The notes below the pieces were generated by a model, which saw only the letters and a list, made by a program, of their open reading frames with translations, made no database searches and had not been told where the DNA came from. From positions 124,001 through 188,000 of the forward strand of contig NZ_JAKQZG010000010.1 in NCBI RefSeq assembly GCF_024359545.1: a DNA stretch of 64,000 bases, read 5' to 3'. Source of the DNA: Jiella marina (lineage in GTDB: Bacteria > Pseudomonadota > Alphaproteobacteria > Rhizobiales > Rhizobiaceae). Numbering within the stretch: the stretch's first letter is position 1; the number at the start of each line of letters is the position of its first letter. The position numbers and the translations under genes were made by a program. Of the stretch, positions 50,115 through 59,204 are shown piece by piece.

Positions 50115-51161
50115 TTACGAGCCGATCGTGACGCCGTTCTCGAAGTTCGAGATCTGCTCGTCGCGCTCTTCGGCCGGCAGCGGCACCAGGCCGTAGTCGA
50201 CGGTCGGCGAACCGTCGCCGGTCATCTGCTCGGACAGGAAGAACTGGACGTATTCCGACAGGCCCGGAACGACGCCGAGATGGGCGCGCTTCACGTAGAA
50301 GAAGAGCGGACGCGAAACCGGATACTCGCCTGTCGCGATGGTCTCGGCCGACGGCGTGACGTCGTTGATGGTCGCGACCTTCAGCTTGTCCTGGTTCTGC
50401 TCGTAGAAGGCCAGGCCGAACACGCCGATCGCCTGCTTGTTGGCGTCGATGCGGGCCAGGGTCTCGGTGTAGTCGCCCGAGATCTCGGAAACGGCACCGC
50501 CGGTGCGAACGGACATGCAAGCTTCTTCAGCCCCGTCCTCGTCCATGCCGGAATCCATGAACGCCTGCATGGCGCCGGAGTCCTCGCAGCCCTGAAGCAG
50601 AAGCTTCTCTTCGAAGACTTCGCGCGTGCCGTGGTTGGAAGCCGGGATGAAGGCAACGATTTCCTGATCCGGGAGCGAAGAGTCGACGTCGCTCCAGCTG
50701 GTGTTCGGATTGTCGACGACATTGCCGTCCTGCGGAACCTGAGCGGCCATCGCCTTGAACACCATTTCCGGCGTCAGAGCGAAGTCGGGACCGGAAGCGT
50801 CCGAAGCGAAGACGATGCCGTCATAGCCGAACTTGACCTCGGAGATCTCGGTCACGCCAGCGTCGGCGCAAGCCTGGATCTCGCTGTCGCGGATGGCACG
50901 CGAGGCGTTGGCGACGTCGATGGTGTCAGGGCCGACGCCCTGGCAGAACTGCTTGAGGCCGGCGGAGGAACCGCCCGACTCGACGACCGGGGTCGGATAG
51001 TCCGGAAAGACTTCGCCGAAGTTCTCGGCGACGATCTGGGCGTAGGGCAGAACGGTGGACGAGCCAGCGACCTGGACCTGCTCGTTGCTCTGGGCCATCG
51101 CGGTGCCGCCGAGCATGGTGGCGGTGCCGAGCGCGAGGCCGGCGAGAAGCGTCTTGTTCAC
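50115..51161 (-). CDS. pstS: Periplasmic phosphate-binding protein PstS
   Basis: A 348-residue protein with a signal peptide ending TAMAQ and a binding fold beginning VQVAGSSTVLPYAQIV. GGSSAGLKQFCQG and SNHGTREVFEE are expected phosphate contacts. The start codon is GTG, supported by a GGGAGA site 11 bp before it. A Pho box lies 105-133 bp upstream. Confidence 0.94.
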   Translation of the reverse strand: MNKTLLAGLALGTATMLGGTAMAQSNEQVQVAGSSTVLPYAQIVAENFGEVFPDYPTPVVESGGSSAGLKQFCQGVGPDTIDVANASRAIRDSEIQACADAGVTEISEVKFGYDGIVFASDASGPDFALTPEMVFKAMAAQVPQDGNVVDNPNTSWSDVDSSLPDQEIVAFIPASNHGTREVFEEKLLLQGCEDSGAMQAFMDSGMDEDGAEEACMSVRTGGAVSEISGDYTETLARIDANKQAIGVFGLAFYEQNQDKLKVATINDVTPSAETIATGEYPVSRPLFFYVKRAHLGVVPGLSEYVQFFLSEQMTGDGSPTVDYGLVPLPAEERDEQISNFENGVTIGS

Positions 51162-51265
51162 GGTGAAAGTCTCCCTGTGGAGTTTTGCGTTCGAACCAGC
51201 TCAGTTGCGCCGCCCGGTGCGGCTGCGGTTCGGGGGAATCCCTAACGACTTCGCAAGAACTCTCT

Positions 51266-51294
51266 ATGACAAAAACATATCGCGTATATGACAG
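51266..51294 (-). promoter_or_regulatory. Pho box upstream of pstS
   Basis: On the minus strand CTGTCAT (51288-51294) and TTGTCAT (51266-51272) are direct repeats 22 bp apart, that is two 11-bp PhoB units with a degenerate middle repeat. They lie between the phoR stop and the pstS start, where PhoB is expected to activate pstS. Confidence 0.7.
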
Positions 51295-51295
51295 T

Positions 51296-52570
51296 TCAAG
51301 CCATTGAATCGAAAGGCAATTTCCGACTTTCGGCCGAATTTGTCTCCTGTCCGCCCGAAACGGGAAACCGGGCCGTGAAGACGGAACCCTGGCCGAGCGT
51401 CGATTCCACGATCAGGCGGCTCTTGTGGCGCAGGAGAATGTTGCGGACGATCGAAAGCCCGAGTCCCGTACCGCGCTTCGACCGGGAATTGCCCACATCG
51501 ATCCGGTAGAATCGCTCGGTCAGTCGCGGCACGTGCTCGGCCGGGATGCCCGGCCCGAAATCGCGAACCGAGGCGTCGATCACCGCCTCGCCGCGTTCGC
51601 TCGCGCGCTTGACGGACAGTTCGATGCGTCCGCCCTCGGGCCCGTATTTGCAGGCGTTCTCGACGAGGTTCGAGAAGACCTGGATCAATTCGTCCTCATC
51701 ACCCTCGACGATCGCGCTCGTCTCCGGCCCCTCGAAGATGAGCGCCACCCCGATCTCCTTGGCCACCGGCTCGATCTGCGAGGCCACCTTGTTCATGACG
51801 GTGACGAGATCTGCCTTGGTGTTCACCGGCACGTGCCGCTTCATCTCGACCCGCGAGAGGGACAGTAGGTCGTCGATCAGCCGCGACATGCGCATCGCCT
51901 GTTCGCGCATGATCGGGAGGAACTGTTCGCGCGCCTTCGGGTCGTCGCGGGCGGGGCCCTGCAGCGTCTCAATGAAGCCGGTCAGGGAGGCGAGTGGGGT
52001 TCTCAGCTCATGAGATGCGTTGGCGACGAAATCGGTGCGCATGCGCTCGACGCGGCGCTCGGCCGTGCGGTCGTGAAACAGGACGAGGAAGAAATGCGGC
52101 TTCTCGCCCTGAAAGGCCGGAATCGGCAGAATCTCCACGCCCCAGTGGCGTTCGACCGGCCGCTTTTCCTCCAGCGTCGCGGAATGGACCATGGCATCGG
52201 CCATGGCCGCCTCGATCGCCGAGAGGAGTTCCGGCGAGCGGAAGCGCAACGAGACGGCGTCGCCCAGCGCCATGTTGCCGAAGGCGATGGCCGAACTGGG
52301 GTTGCGGTAGCGGATCAGCATGTCTCGGTCGACGATCAGCGCGGGTTCTTGAAGCGCCTCGACGGCCGCCTTCATGCCGCGACCCGGCCAGACGGGGTCG
52401 GCAGGAGCGGGGGGCTCGGCCAGTCTCAACCGCTTCTGTCGCGAGGGCCAGTGGACCGTCAGCATCAGAACCATGAAGACCAGGACGCTGCCCGGGGTGG
52501 CCACGGGCCACGCCAGTGCCAGAGCCGTCAGCGATGCGGCCGCAACGATCGTCACCCGTTTTCTGCGCAT
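51296..52570 (-). CDS. phoR: Phosphate regulon sensor kinase PhoR
   Basis: A 424-residue kinase with two N-terminal membrane segments, a PAS domain (VEALQEPALIVDRDMLIRY), the phospho-acceptor His in ANASHELRTPLASL, and ATPase motifs LVENACKYG and KRGTGLGLSIV. It phosphorylates PhoB under phosphate starvation. It is the first gene of the phosphate locus and is followed by the Pho box of pstS. Confidence 0.94.
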   Translation of the reverse strand: MRRKRVTIVAAASLTALALAWPVATPGSVLVFMVLMLTVHWPSRQKRLRLAEPPAPADPVWPGRGMKAAVEALQEPALIVDRDMLIRYRNPSSAIAFGNMALGDAVSLRFRSPELLSAIEAAMADAMVHSATLEEKRPVERHWGVEILPIPAFQGEKPHFFLVLFHDRTAERRVERMRTDFVANASHELRTPLASLTGFIETLQGPARDDPKAREQFLPIMREQAMRMSRLIDDLLSLSRVEMKRHVPVNTKADLVTVMNKVASQIEPVAKEIGVALIFEGPETSAIVEGDEDELIQVFSNLVENACKYGPEGGRIELSVKRASERGEAVIDASVRDFGPGIPAEHVPRLTERFYRIDVGNSRSKRGTGLGLSIVRNILLRHKSRLIVESTLGQGSVFTARFPVSGGQETNSAESRKLPFDSMA

Positions 52571-52662
52571 GGCCTCGTCTGCTTCGCGGTGCTGCTGCGA
52601 ATCGTTGCAGGCCGCTTTACCACCGGAATGTGAAGGATCGGACTCAAGGCCGCCGCGCGTCG

Positions 52663-53739
52663 CTACTGTCCGCTTGCGCCCTCGGCCCGCAACTGCACCC
52701 CGAAGAGGAGAATGTCCTGGCCATTCGCTCCCACCGCGGGATCGATGGCGATCTGCCCGCCGGCCACGGCCTCCGGGGGAAATTGCATCTGGAACAGGAA
52801 ATTTTCTTCCGGCAACGAGGTCGTGAAGCGCTGCCGCCCGCAGACGGTTTCGCCGCCGAAGAGGCAGCGCAGGGCGAATTCTCGCGGCTGGCCATCAGGC
52901 GAGCCGACGATCAGTTCGCCATTGGCCGCCTGCCCCCCGAAGCGACGGGCGATATCGCCCGAGATTGGAAGCTGGACCTCGCCGCCGTCCGCGGGGGCCG
53001 AAATCCGGATCACGGTTCGCTCGCCGGTGCCTTCGGCGAGGGCGATCGTCCCCTCCTCATTGGCCAGTTCGCGAAATTCCTGTGGCGAATAGAGTGCCGT
53101 CCAGCCGCTTTCGGCCGCGACATCGGCGACAGACGCATCCACCCCGCTGCCGCCTTCGCTGATCGCGTCCTCGATCGAAAGCGCGCCCTGTTCGGCCGCC
53201 GGCTCCGCAGCCCGGTCGGGAGCGACCGAGGTGAAGAAGGGCAGTGCGATCCAGACGGCGGCACCGACCAGGAATGCGAGCAGGAGCAGGATCACCGCTG
53301 CGACGAGGGCGCGCCCTCCACGCGATTTCTTGCGCGTCTCCCGTGGGTCCGCTTCGGGCGCGTCTCCTTCATCCGGCGAAGGATCGAACTCGGCAGCCCT
53401 GTCGTCGGCGGCAAGCGTGCCGAGAGCAGGAGGGGCGCTGGTGGCTGAAGAGGGCGGCGAGGGATCGGTTTCGACGGGCACAGGTTCCGTCACGGGCACC
53501 GGCGTCCCGTCGTCGTCGGCGGACGAGGTCGTCCCAGCGAAATCGGCCTCGATGGCCTCGATGGCCGCAATCAGATCCCGTCGGTGGGCGTCGGCCGCAG
53601 CGCTGTCGGTATCGTTGGTCGCTTCGAGCTTGACGAGGGCGCGCTCGGCCGCCTCGTAGATCTGCAATCGAAAGTCGGGGTCTTGCGCATCCCCCTTCTC
53701 CAAGGCGCGCCGCAGACTCTTTTCGATCGCGCTTGCCAA
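52663..53739 (-). CDS. Single-pass membrane protein of unknown function
   Basis: A 358-residue protein not recognised. Residues 1-65 are a helical cytoplasmic region. Residues 70-140 are a Pro/Asp/Glu-rich linker. One membrane segment spans about 143-168. The periplasmic C-terminal domain has two cysteines (LRCLFGGETVCG) that could form a disulfide. The TTG at 53739 is the most likely start because a GAGGGA site precedes it and no in-frame ATG fits. It lies 92 bp upstream of phoR on the same strand, so it may be cotranscribed and phosphate-linked, but nothing shows this. Confidence 0.7.
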   Translation of the reverse strand: MASAIEKSLRRALEKGDAQDPDFRLQIYEAAERALVKLEATNDTDSAAADAHRRDLIAAIEAIEADFAGTTSSADDDGTPVPVTEPVPVETDPSPPSSATSAPPALGTLAADDRAAEFDPSPDEGDAPEADPRETRKKSRGGRALVAAVILLLLAFLVGAAVWIALPFFTSVAPDRAAEPAAEQGALSIEDAISEGGSGVDASVADVAAESGWTALYSPQEFRELANEEGTIALAEGTGERTVIRISAPADGGEVQLPISGDIARRFGGQAANGELIVGSPDGQPREFALRCLFGGETVCGRQRFTTSLPEENFLFQMQFPPEAVAGGQIAIDPAVGANGQDILLFGVQLRAEGASGQ

Positions 53740-53961
53740 GAACCAACGTCCCTCATCGTCACATACGCCGCAAGGCTGCGGCACTCGGACGCAAAGCCAT
53801 GGTTTTCCACTATGTATCAGGCCGCTGTCGGCTTGCAATGGGGCGCCGCAGGGGTGCAGGAAAAGCCGATCGCACAGCCTTGCGGGTTTACGGCGGTCGG
53901 TTGCCGGCCATCTTTCGGCGCTGGCCTTCCTCGAACGACGGATCTGTCCGTGAGCATATTG

Positions 53962-55830
53962 ATGTCCGACCCCCAGGGACCGCCGGTCCCCAACCGCATC
54001 GCGGCCCATGGCGTGATCGGCGACATGAAGACGATCGCTCTGGTCGCACAGGACGGGACGATCGACTTTTTTTCCTATCCCAGCGGGGACGGGCCGACGC
54101 TGTTCGCCGGCCTCCTCGATCCGAACAAGGGCGGCAACTTCGCCTTTCACGTGGTCGACGGCACCCAGGCCTATCGCCAGATCTATCTGCCCGACACCAA
54201 TATCCTGATCAGCCGCTTTCTCGGCGACGACGGCATCGGCGAGATCTGCGACTACATGCCGATCGACGGGTCCGGACGGATCGTCCGGCGCGCCAAGGCG
54301 ATCGTCAACCGCCAGAAATTCGCCTTGAGCGTGTCGCCGCGGCCCGATTATGCCCGGGTCGAGCCAAAGCTGCGCGCGGTCCAGGGCGGGGTCAAGGTCA
54401 CCTGGACCAGCACGGAAGGCAAGGACGAGGCGGTCTATCTCTACGCTTCCTTCCCGCTTTCGATCGAAGGCACCGACATTGTCGGCGATACCGAACTGGA
54501 AGAGGGCGAGAAGTGCTGGGTGGTCCTGTGTCCGGGGTTCGTCGAGAACCTCCCGGTGGTCGATCGCTACGTCTCGCGATCGTTTCACGAGACCCGCGAT
54601 TTCTGGCACAAATGGGTCAACCGCGGCACCTATCCGACCTTCTGGCGCGAACTGGTCGTACGTTCGGCGCTGACCCTGAAACTCCTCACCTCGTCGGAAT
54701 ACGGCTCGATCGCAGCCGCGGCCACCTTCGGTTTGCCGGAGGTCCTGGGCGGCGAGCGCAACTGGGACTATCGCTATTGCTGGGTCCGCGATGCCGCCTT
54801 CACGCTCTATGCCCTGTCGCGGCTCGGCTATTACGACGAAGCGGAAGCCTTCATCCACTTCCTGATGGAGCGCGCGGTCGAGACCGGCGAATCCGGCCTG
54901 CAGATCATGTATCGCATGGATGGCACGAACGAGATGCCCGAATGCGAACTCGACCATCTGGACGGTTATGACGGCTCGAAGCCGGTGCGCATCGGCAATG
55001 CCGCCTATCAGCAGCGCCAGATGGACATTTACGGCGAGTTCCTCGACGCGCTCTACATCTCGACCAAAGCACGCGGCAAGCCGGCCTATTCCGTCTGGAC
55101 GAAGATCTCCCGCCTCATCGACTGGCTGTGCGGCAGTTGGCACCTGCCTGATCGCGGCATCTGGGAAAGCCGCGGCGAGCCGAAGGAGTATCTGTCGTCA
55201 CGGCTGATGTGCTGGGTGGCCTTCGACCGGGCGCTCCGGATCGCCGAAGACCATTCGCTCCCCGCCGACATACTGCGCTGGCGTGCCGAGCGCGACGAGA
55301 TCCAGCGGACCATCCTCGAGGAATACTGGAACCCCGACATCGGCGCCTTCACCCAGTTCAAGGGATCGACCTCTCTGGACGCGGTGGTTCTGTTGATGCC
55401 GCTGGTCAAGTTCATCAACCCGCGCGATCCCATGTGGACCTCCACCCTGAAGGCGGTGCGGTCCCATCTCGTGCGGGACTGCCTGGTCAAGCGCTACATC
55501 AACACGCAAGAGAACGACGACGGGCTCGAAGGCGAAGAAGGGGCCTTCACCATCTGCTCCTTCTGGTATGTCGAGGCGCTGGCCCGCACCGGCTACATTG
55601 CCGAAGCGCGGCTGTTGTTCGAGAAGCTCCATACCTACGGAAACCATCTCGGCCTGTTCGCGGAGGAACTCTCCTCGGCCGGCGATCATCTCGGCAATTT
55701 CCCGCAGGGCCTCACCCATCTTTCGCTGATCTCTGCAGCGATCTGGCTCGATCGATCGTTGAACGGAAACCGGAAGGATCCCGGCTATTTCGAGTTCAAG
55801 ATGATGGAGGACCCCGATGGCATCTTCTGA
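53962..55830 (+). CDS. GH15-family glycoside hydrolase (glucoamylase/trehalase-like)
   Basis: A 622-residue protein with an N-terminal beta domain starting NRIAAHGVIGDMKTIALV and an (alpha/alpha)6 barrel. GH15 marks are GGERNWDYRYCWVRDAAF and the catalytic region around DRGIWESRGEPKEY. It should release glucose from alpha-glucans or trehalose; many cytosolic bacterial members act on trehalose. No signal peptide is seen. The ATG at 53962 is used; a GTG four codons upstream is also possible. It overlaps the next gene by 14 bp. Confidence 0.9.
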   Translation: MSDPQGPPVPNRIAAHGVIGDMKTIALVAQDGTIDFFSYPSGDGPTLFAGLLDPNKGGNFAFHVVDGTQAYRQIYLPDTNILISRFLGDDGIGEICDYMPIDGSGRIVRRAKAIVNRQKFALSVSPRPDYARVEPKLRAVQGGVKVTWTSTEGKDEAVYLYASFPLSIEGTDIVGDTELEEGEKCWVVLCPGFVENLPVVDRYVSRSFHETRDFWHKWVNRGTYPTFWRELVVRSALTLKLLTSSEYGSIAAAATFGLPEVLGGERNWDYRYCWVRDAAFTLYALSRLGYYDEAEAFIHFLMERAVETGESGLQIMYRMDGTNEMPECELDHLDGYDGSKPVRIGNAAYQQRQMDIYGEFLDALYISTKARGKPAYSVWTKISRLIDWLCGSWHLPDRGIWESRGEPKEYLSSRLMCWVAFDRALRIAEDHSLPADILRWRAERDEIQRTILEEYWNPDIGAFTQFKGSTSLDAVVLLMPLVKFINPRDPMWTSTLKAVRSHLVRDCLVKRYINTQENDDGLEGEEGAFTICSFWYVEALARTGYIAEARLLFEKLHTYGNHLGLFAEELSSAGDHLGNFPQGLTHLSLISAAIWLDRSLNGNRKDPGYFEFKMMEDPDGIF

Positions 55831-56626
55831 TTTGATGCGCCTTGACGGCCAGGTCGCCGTCGTGACCGGCGCGTCCTCGGGCATCGGACGCGCCTCGGCG
55901 ATCGCGCTGGCCGAGGCCGGCGCCGACGTTGCCGTGAACTATCGAAGCAAGGACGAGGCGGCGAGGGAGGTCGTCGCGGAAATCGAGAAACGCGGCCGCA
56001 AGGGCGTGGCCATGCAGGCGGACATTTCGAAGGAGGACGACGTGCTCGCCCTCTTCGACGAGGCCGAGGAGACGCTGGGCCTTCCCGACATCGTCATGTC
56101 CAACGCGGGCATCCAGAGGGACGCCGCGATCGCCGATATGAGCTTCGACGACTGGAACGCGGTAATCTCGATCAATCTGGGGGGCGGCTTTCTCGTGGGC
56201 CGCGAAGCGATCCGGCGTTTCCGCAAGAAGGGGCTGCGCGAGTCGGTGAGCCGGTCCGTGGGAAAGCTCGTCTACGATTCCTCGGTGCACCAGCAGATCC
56301 CCTGGGCATTCCGCGCCAACTACGCTGCTGCCAAGGGCGGGATCGATCTGCTGATGCGCTCGCTGGCCCAGGAAGTGGCTCACGAGAAGATCCGGGTGAA
56401 CTCTGTCGCACCGGGCGCCATCGCAACAGCGATCAATGCCGAGGCTCGGGAAGACGACAAGCAGGCGATCCTGGATCTCATCCCCTATGGCCGCATCGGC
56501 GATCCGGAAGACATCGGCCGGGTGGTGGCCTGGCTCGTCTCGGACGCGGCGGACTACATCGTCGGTCAGACGATTTTCGCTGATGGCGGAATGACCCTTT
56601 ACCCGGGCTTCCGCGGCAATGGCTGA
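55817..56626 (+). CDS. SDR-family oxidoreductase, glucose 1-dehydrogenase-like
   Basis: A 269-residue short-chain dehydrogenase with cofactor motif TGASSGIG, NAG in SNAGIQRD, and the catalytic Tyr-Lys in YAAAKGG with Ser in VYDSSVHQ. It resembles Bacillus-type glucose 1-dehydrogenases. The start lies inside the GH15 gene, so the two are translationally coupled: one may release glucose that the other oxidises. A lactonase for the product is encoded at 34457, not in this operon. Confidence 0.88.
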   Translation: MASSDLMRLDGQVAVVTGASSGIGRASAIALAEAGADVAVNYRSKDEAAREVVAEIEKRGRKGVAMQADISKEDDVLALFDEAEETLGLPDIVMSNAGIQRDAAIADMSFDDWNAVISINLGGGFLVGREAIRRFRKKGLRESVSRSVGKLVYDSSVHQQIPWAFRANYAAAKGGIDLLMRSLAQEVAHEKIRVNSVAPGAIATAINAEAREDDKQAILDLIPYGRIGDPEDIGRVVAWLVSDAADYIVGQTIFADGGMTLYPGFRGNG

Positions 56627-56708
56627 CTTTCCGCGCTTCGGCTGTGCGCGCCGCGTCGCGGCTGCTATCTAGCGCTCGAAGAATGACGAGAATCAGGGGA
56701 GCATCGCC

Positions 56709-57506
56709 ATGGCACTTGACGGGCGGGTCGCGATCGTCACCGGGGGCGCAAAGGGAATCGGCTATGCCGTGGCGCGGCGCTTTCTCCATGACGGGGCGAA
56801 GGTCGTCATCGCCGATGCCGACGAGAAGGCGGCCAATGCGGCGGCCTCCGATCTGGGCAATCTCGGCGACGTGATGCCGGTGATCTGCAACGTTGCCCAG
56901 CGGCTCGACGTGCACAACCTCCTCGCCAGCGCGCTCGACCGGTTCGGCGACGTGGACATTCTGGTGAACAATGCCGGTATCGTCCACAAGGCGAACTTCC
57001 TCGACCTCGACGAGGAAGACTTCACCAAGGTTCTCGACATCAATCTCAAGGGCTCCTTTCTCTGCGGCCAGGCGGTGGCGCGTCATCTGGTGGCGAAGGT
57101 GAAGAAGGGCGGCCCGGCCGGCGCCATCGTCAACATGTCGTCGGTCAATGCCGTCTTCGCGATTGCCGATCAGGTCGGTTATTCGGTCTCGAAGGGCGGC
57201 ATCAACCAGCTCACCAAGGTCATGGCCCTGTCGCTGGCGCCGCACGGCATCCGAGTGAACGCGATCGGGCCCGGCTCGATCATGACCGATCTCCTGCGCG
57301 CCGTCGCCGAGGACGAAGAAGCCTCCCGGCGCATCCTGTCGCGCACCCCGCTGGGACGGATCGGCGATCCCAAGGAGATCGCCGCGATCGCGAGTTTCCT
57401 CGCTTCCGACGAGGCGAGCTACATCACCGGCCAGACGATCTATGCCGATGGCGGCCGACTGCCGCTGAACTATACGGTGAATGTGGCGCGCAACGAGGAC
57501 GAGTGA
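56709..57506 (+). CDS. SDR-family oxidoreductase (3-oxoacyl-ACP reductase-like)
   Basis: A 265-residue short-chain dehydrogenase with TGGAKGIG, NNAG in LVNNAGIVHK, catalytic Ser in MSSVNAVF and the YSVSKGG Tyr-Lys pair. Substrate unknown. It lies 82 bp after the previous SDR with its own ribosome site (GGGGAGC) and is probably a separate or loosely coupled gene. Confidence 0.88.
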   Translation: MALDGRVAIVTGGAKGIGYAVARRFLHDGAKVVIADADEKAANAAASDLGNLGDVMPVICNVAQRLDVHNLLASALDRFGDVDILVNNAGIVHKANFLDLDEEDFTKVLDINLKGSFLCGQAVARHLVAKVKKGGPAGAIVNMSSVNAVFAIADQVGYSVSKGGINQLTKVMALSLAPHGIRVNAIGPGSIMTDLLRAVAEDEEASRRILSRTPLGRIGDPKEIAAIASFLASDEASYITGQTIYADGGRLPLNYTVNVARNEDE

Positions 57507-57884
57507 GCCAGCGCAGTTGGCCTCGTCCCACTGAGGCAACGCCGTGATCTTCGGCGAGCCAAAGGGGAGGGCGCCGACCGCTCGACCGTTTGTCAGCGGC
57601 TGGCCGTGATGCCCAGGCACTGATCGCGATCGCCCACCTCGAAGGGTTTATGAGTCTGGCGGTGAAACTCTTTCGCCAGCCCGCGAGTTGCCCACCGACA
57701 GGGCCTTGCGCGGCAAGGCTGCAACCGCTATATCTGTCGAACCCTCCAAGATGAGCGTGGCAACTTTGCCTGCCGTCGCCTGAGGCCGAGACATGCTCCT
57801 CGGCACTGTTTTCCCGTATTTCTCCGAACAATCCTTAGCCGTGGAACCTCCCACGGACCTCAGCTCAAGAGCACCAGCCCCCGA
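57507..57884. other. 378-bp leader region of rho
   Basis: No gene is supported here. The stretch contains several GC-rich hairpins, for example around 57700-57720 (CCTTGCGCGGCAAGG). In other bacteria rho has an autoregulated leader, so this may be an untranslated leader, but nothing here proves it. Confidence 0.45.
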
Positions 57885-59144
57885 ATGAAACTTCAGGACC
57901 TGAAGAACAAGAGCGCACCCGAGCTTATCGCCTTCGCCGAGGAAAACGGCGTCGAGAACGCTTCGGTGCTGCGCAAGCAGGAATTGCTATTTGCGATTTT
58001 GAAGCGCCTCGCCGCCCAGGAAGTCGAGATCATCGGCGAGGGCGTGGTCGAGATCCTGCAGGACGGGTTTGCCTTCCTGCGCTCGCCGGAAGCCAATTAT
58101 CTTCCCGGCCCGGACGACATCTACGTTTCGCCCTCGCAGATCCGCAAATTCCAGCTGAAGACCGGCGATACCGTCGAAGGCCCGATCCGCAGTCCCAAGG
58201 AAGGCGAGCGTTACTTCGCCCTCCTCAAGGTCAACACGATCAATTTCGACGATCCCGAGAAGATCCGCTACAAGAGCCACTTCGACAATCTGACGCCGCT
58301 TTATCCGAACGAGCGTTTCCGGATGGAGCTCGAGGATCCAACCTCGAAGAAGGATCTGTCGGCCCGCGTCATCGATCTCGTCGCCCCGCTCGGCAAGGGC
58401 CAGCGCGGCCTGATCGTCGCTCCGCCGCGCACGGGTAAGACCGTTCTCCTTCAGAACATCGCCCATTCGATCACCGCCAACCACCCCGAATGCTACCTCA
58501 TCGTGCTGCTCATCGACGAGCGGCCCGAGGAAGTGACGGACATGCAGCGCTCGGTGCGCGGCGAGGTGGTGTCTTCCACCTTCGACGAGCCGGCGACGCG
58601 CCACGTTCAGGTGGCTGAGATGGTGATCGAAAAGGCCAAGCGCCTGGTCGAGCACGGCCGCGACGTGGTCATCCTTCTGGACTCCATCACCCGCCTCGGA
58701 CGCGCCTACAACACAACCGTTCCCTCCTCCGGCAAGGTGCTGACCGGCGGTGTCGACGCCAACGCCCTGCAGCGCCCGAAGCGCTTCTTCGGCGCGGCGC
58801 GCAATATCGAGGAAGGCGGCTCGCTGACCATCATCGCAACGGCGCTGATCGATACCGGCTCGCGCATGGACGAGGTGATCTTCGAGGAGTTCAAGGGCAC
58901 CGGCAACTCGGAAATCGTGCTCGACCGCAAGGTCGCCGACAAGCGCACCTTCCCGGCCATGGATATCCTCAAGTCCGGCACCCGCAAGGAAGACCTGCTC
59001 GTGCCGCGTCAGGAGCTTCAGAAGATCTTCGTTCTGCGTCGCATCCTGGCGCCGATGGGCACCACGGACGCGATCGAGTTCCTCAACGACAAACTCAAAC
59101 AGACCAAATCGAACGCCGAGTTCTTCGACTCGATGAATACCTGA
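57885..59144 (+). CDS. rho: Transcription termination factor Rho
   Basis: A 419-residue hexameric RNA helicase. The N-terminal RNA-binding OB fold ([16 protein letters not shown]) is followed by the ATPase with P-loop [12 protein letters not shown], Walker [14 protein letters not shown] and the Q-loop region. Length and sequence are those of the housekeeping factor. It ends at a hairpin at 59154-59179. Confidence 0.97.
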   Translation: MKLQDLKNKSAPELIAFAEENGVENASVLRKQELLFAILKRLAAQEVEIIGEGVVEILQDGFAFLRSPEANYLPGPDDIYVSPSQIRKFQLKTGDTVEGPIRSPKEGERYFALLKVNTINFDDPEKIRYKSHFDNLTPLYPNERFRMELEDPTSKKDLSARVIDLVAPLGKGQRGLIVAPPRTGKTVLLQNIAHSITANHPECYLIVLLIDERPEEVTDMQRSVRGEVVSSTFDEPATRHVQVAEMVIEKAKRLVEHGRDVVILLDSITRLGRAYNTTVPSSGKVLTGGVDANALQRPKRFFGAARNIEEGGSLTIIATALIDTGSRMDEVIFEEFKGTGNSEIVLDRKVADKRTFPAMDILKSGTRKEDLLVPRQELQKIFVLRRILAPMGTTDAIEFLNDKLKQTKSNAEFFDSMNT

Positions 59145-59153
59145 TGGCGTCAA

Positions 59154-59179
59154 GCGGGTTCGGCTCTGGCCGAGCCCGC
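59154..59179. terminator. Hairpin between rho and the Sel1 gene
   Basis: GCGGGTTCGGC and GCCGAGCCCGC form an 11-bp stem (one G-U pair) with a TCTG loop in the convergent gap. The downstream sequence has few Ts, so it is a moderate terminator candidate for either strand. Confidence 0.5.
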
Positions 59180-59204
59180 CCTTGCGACCGTTCCGAAGCG
59201 GCCC

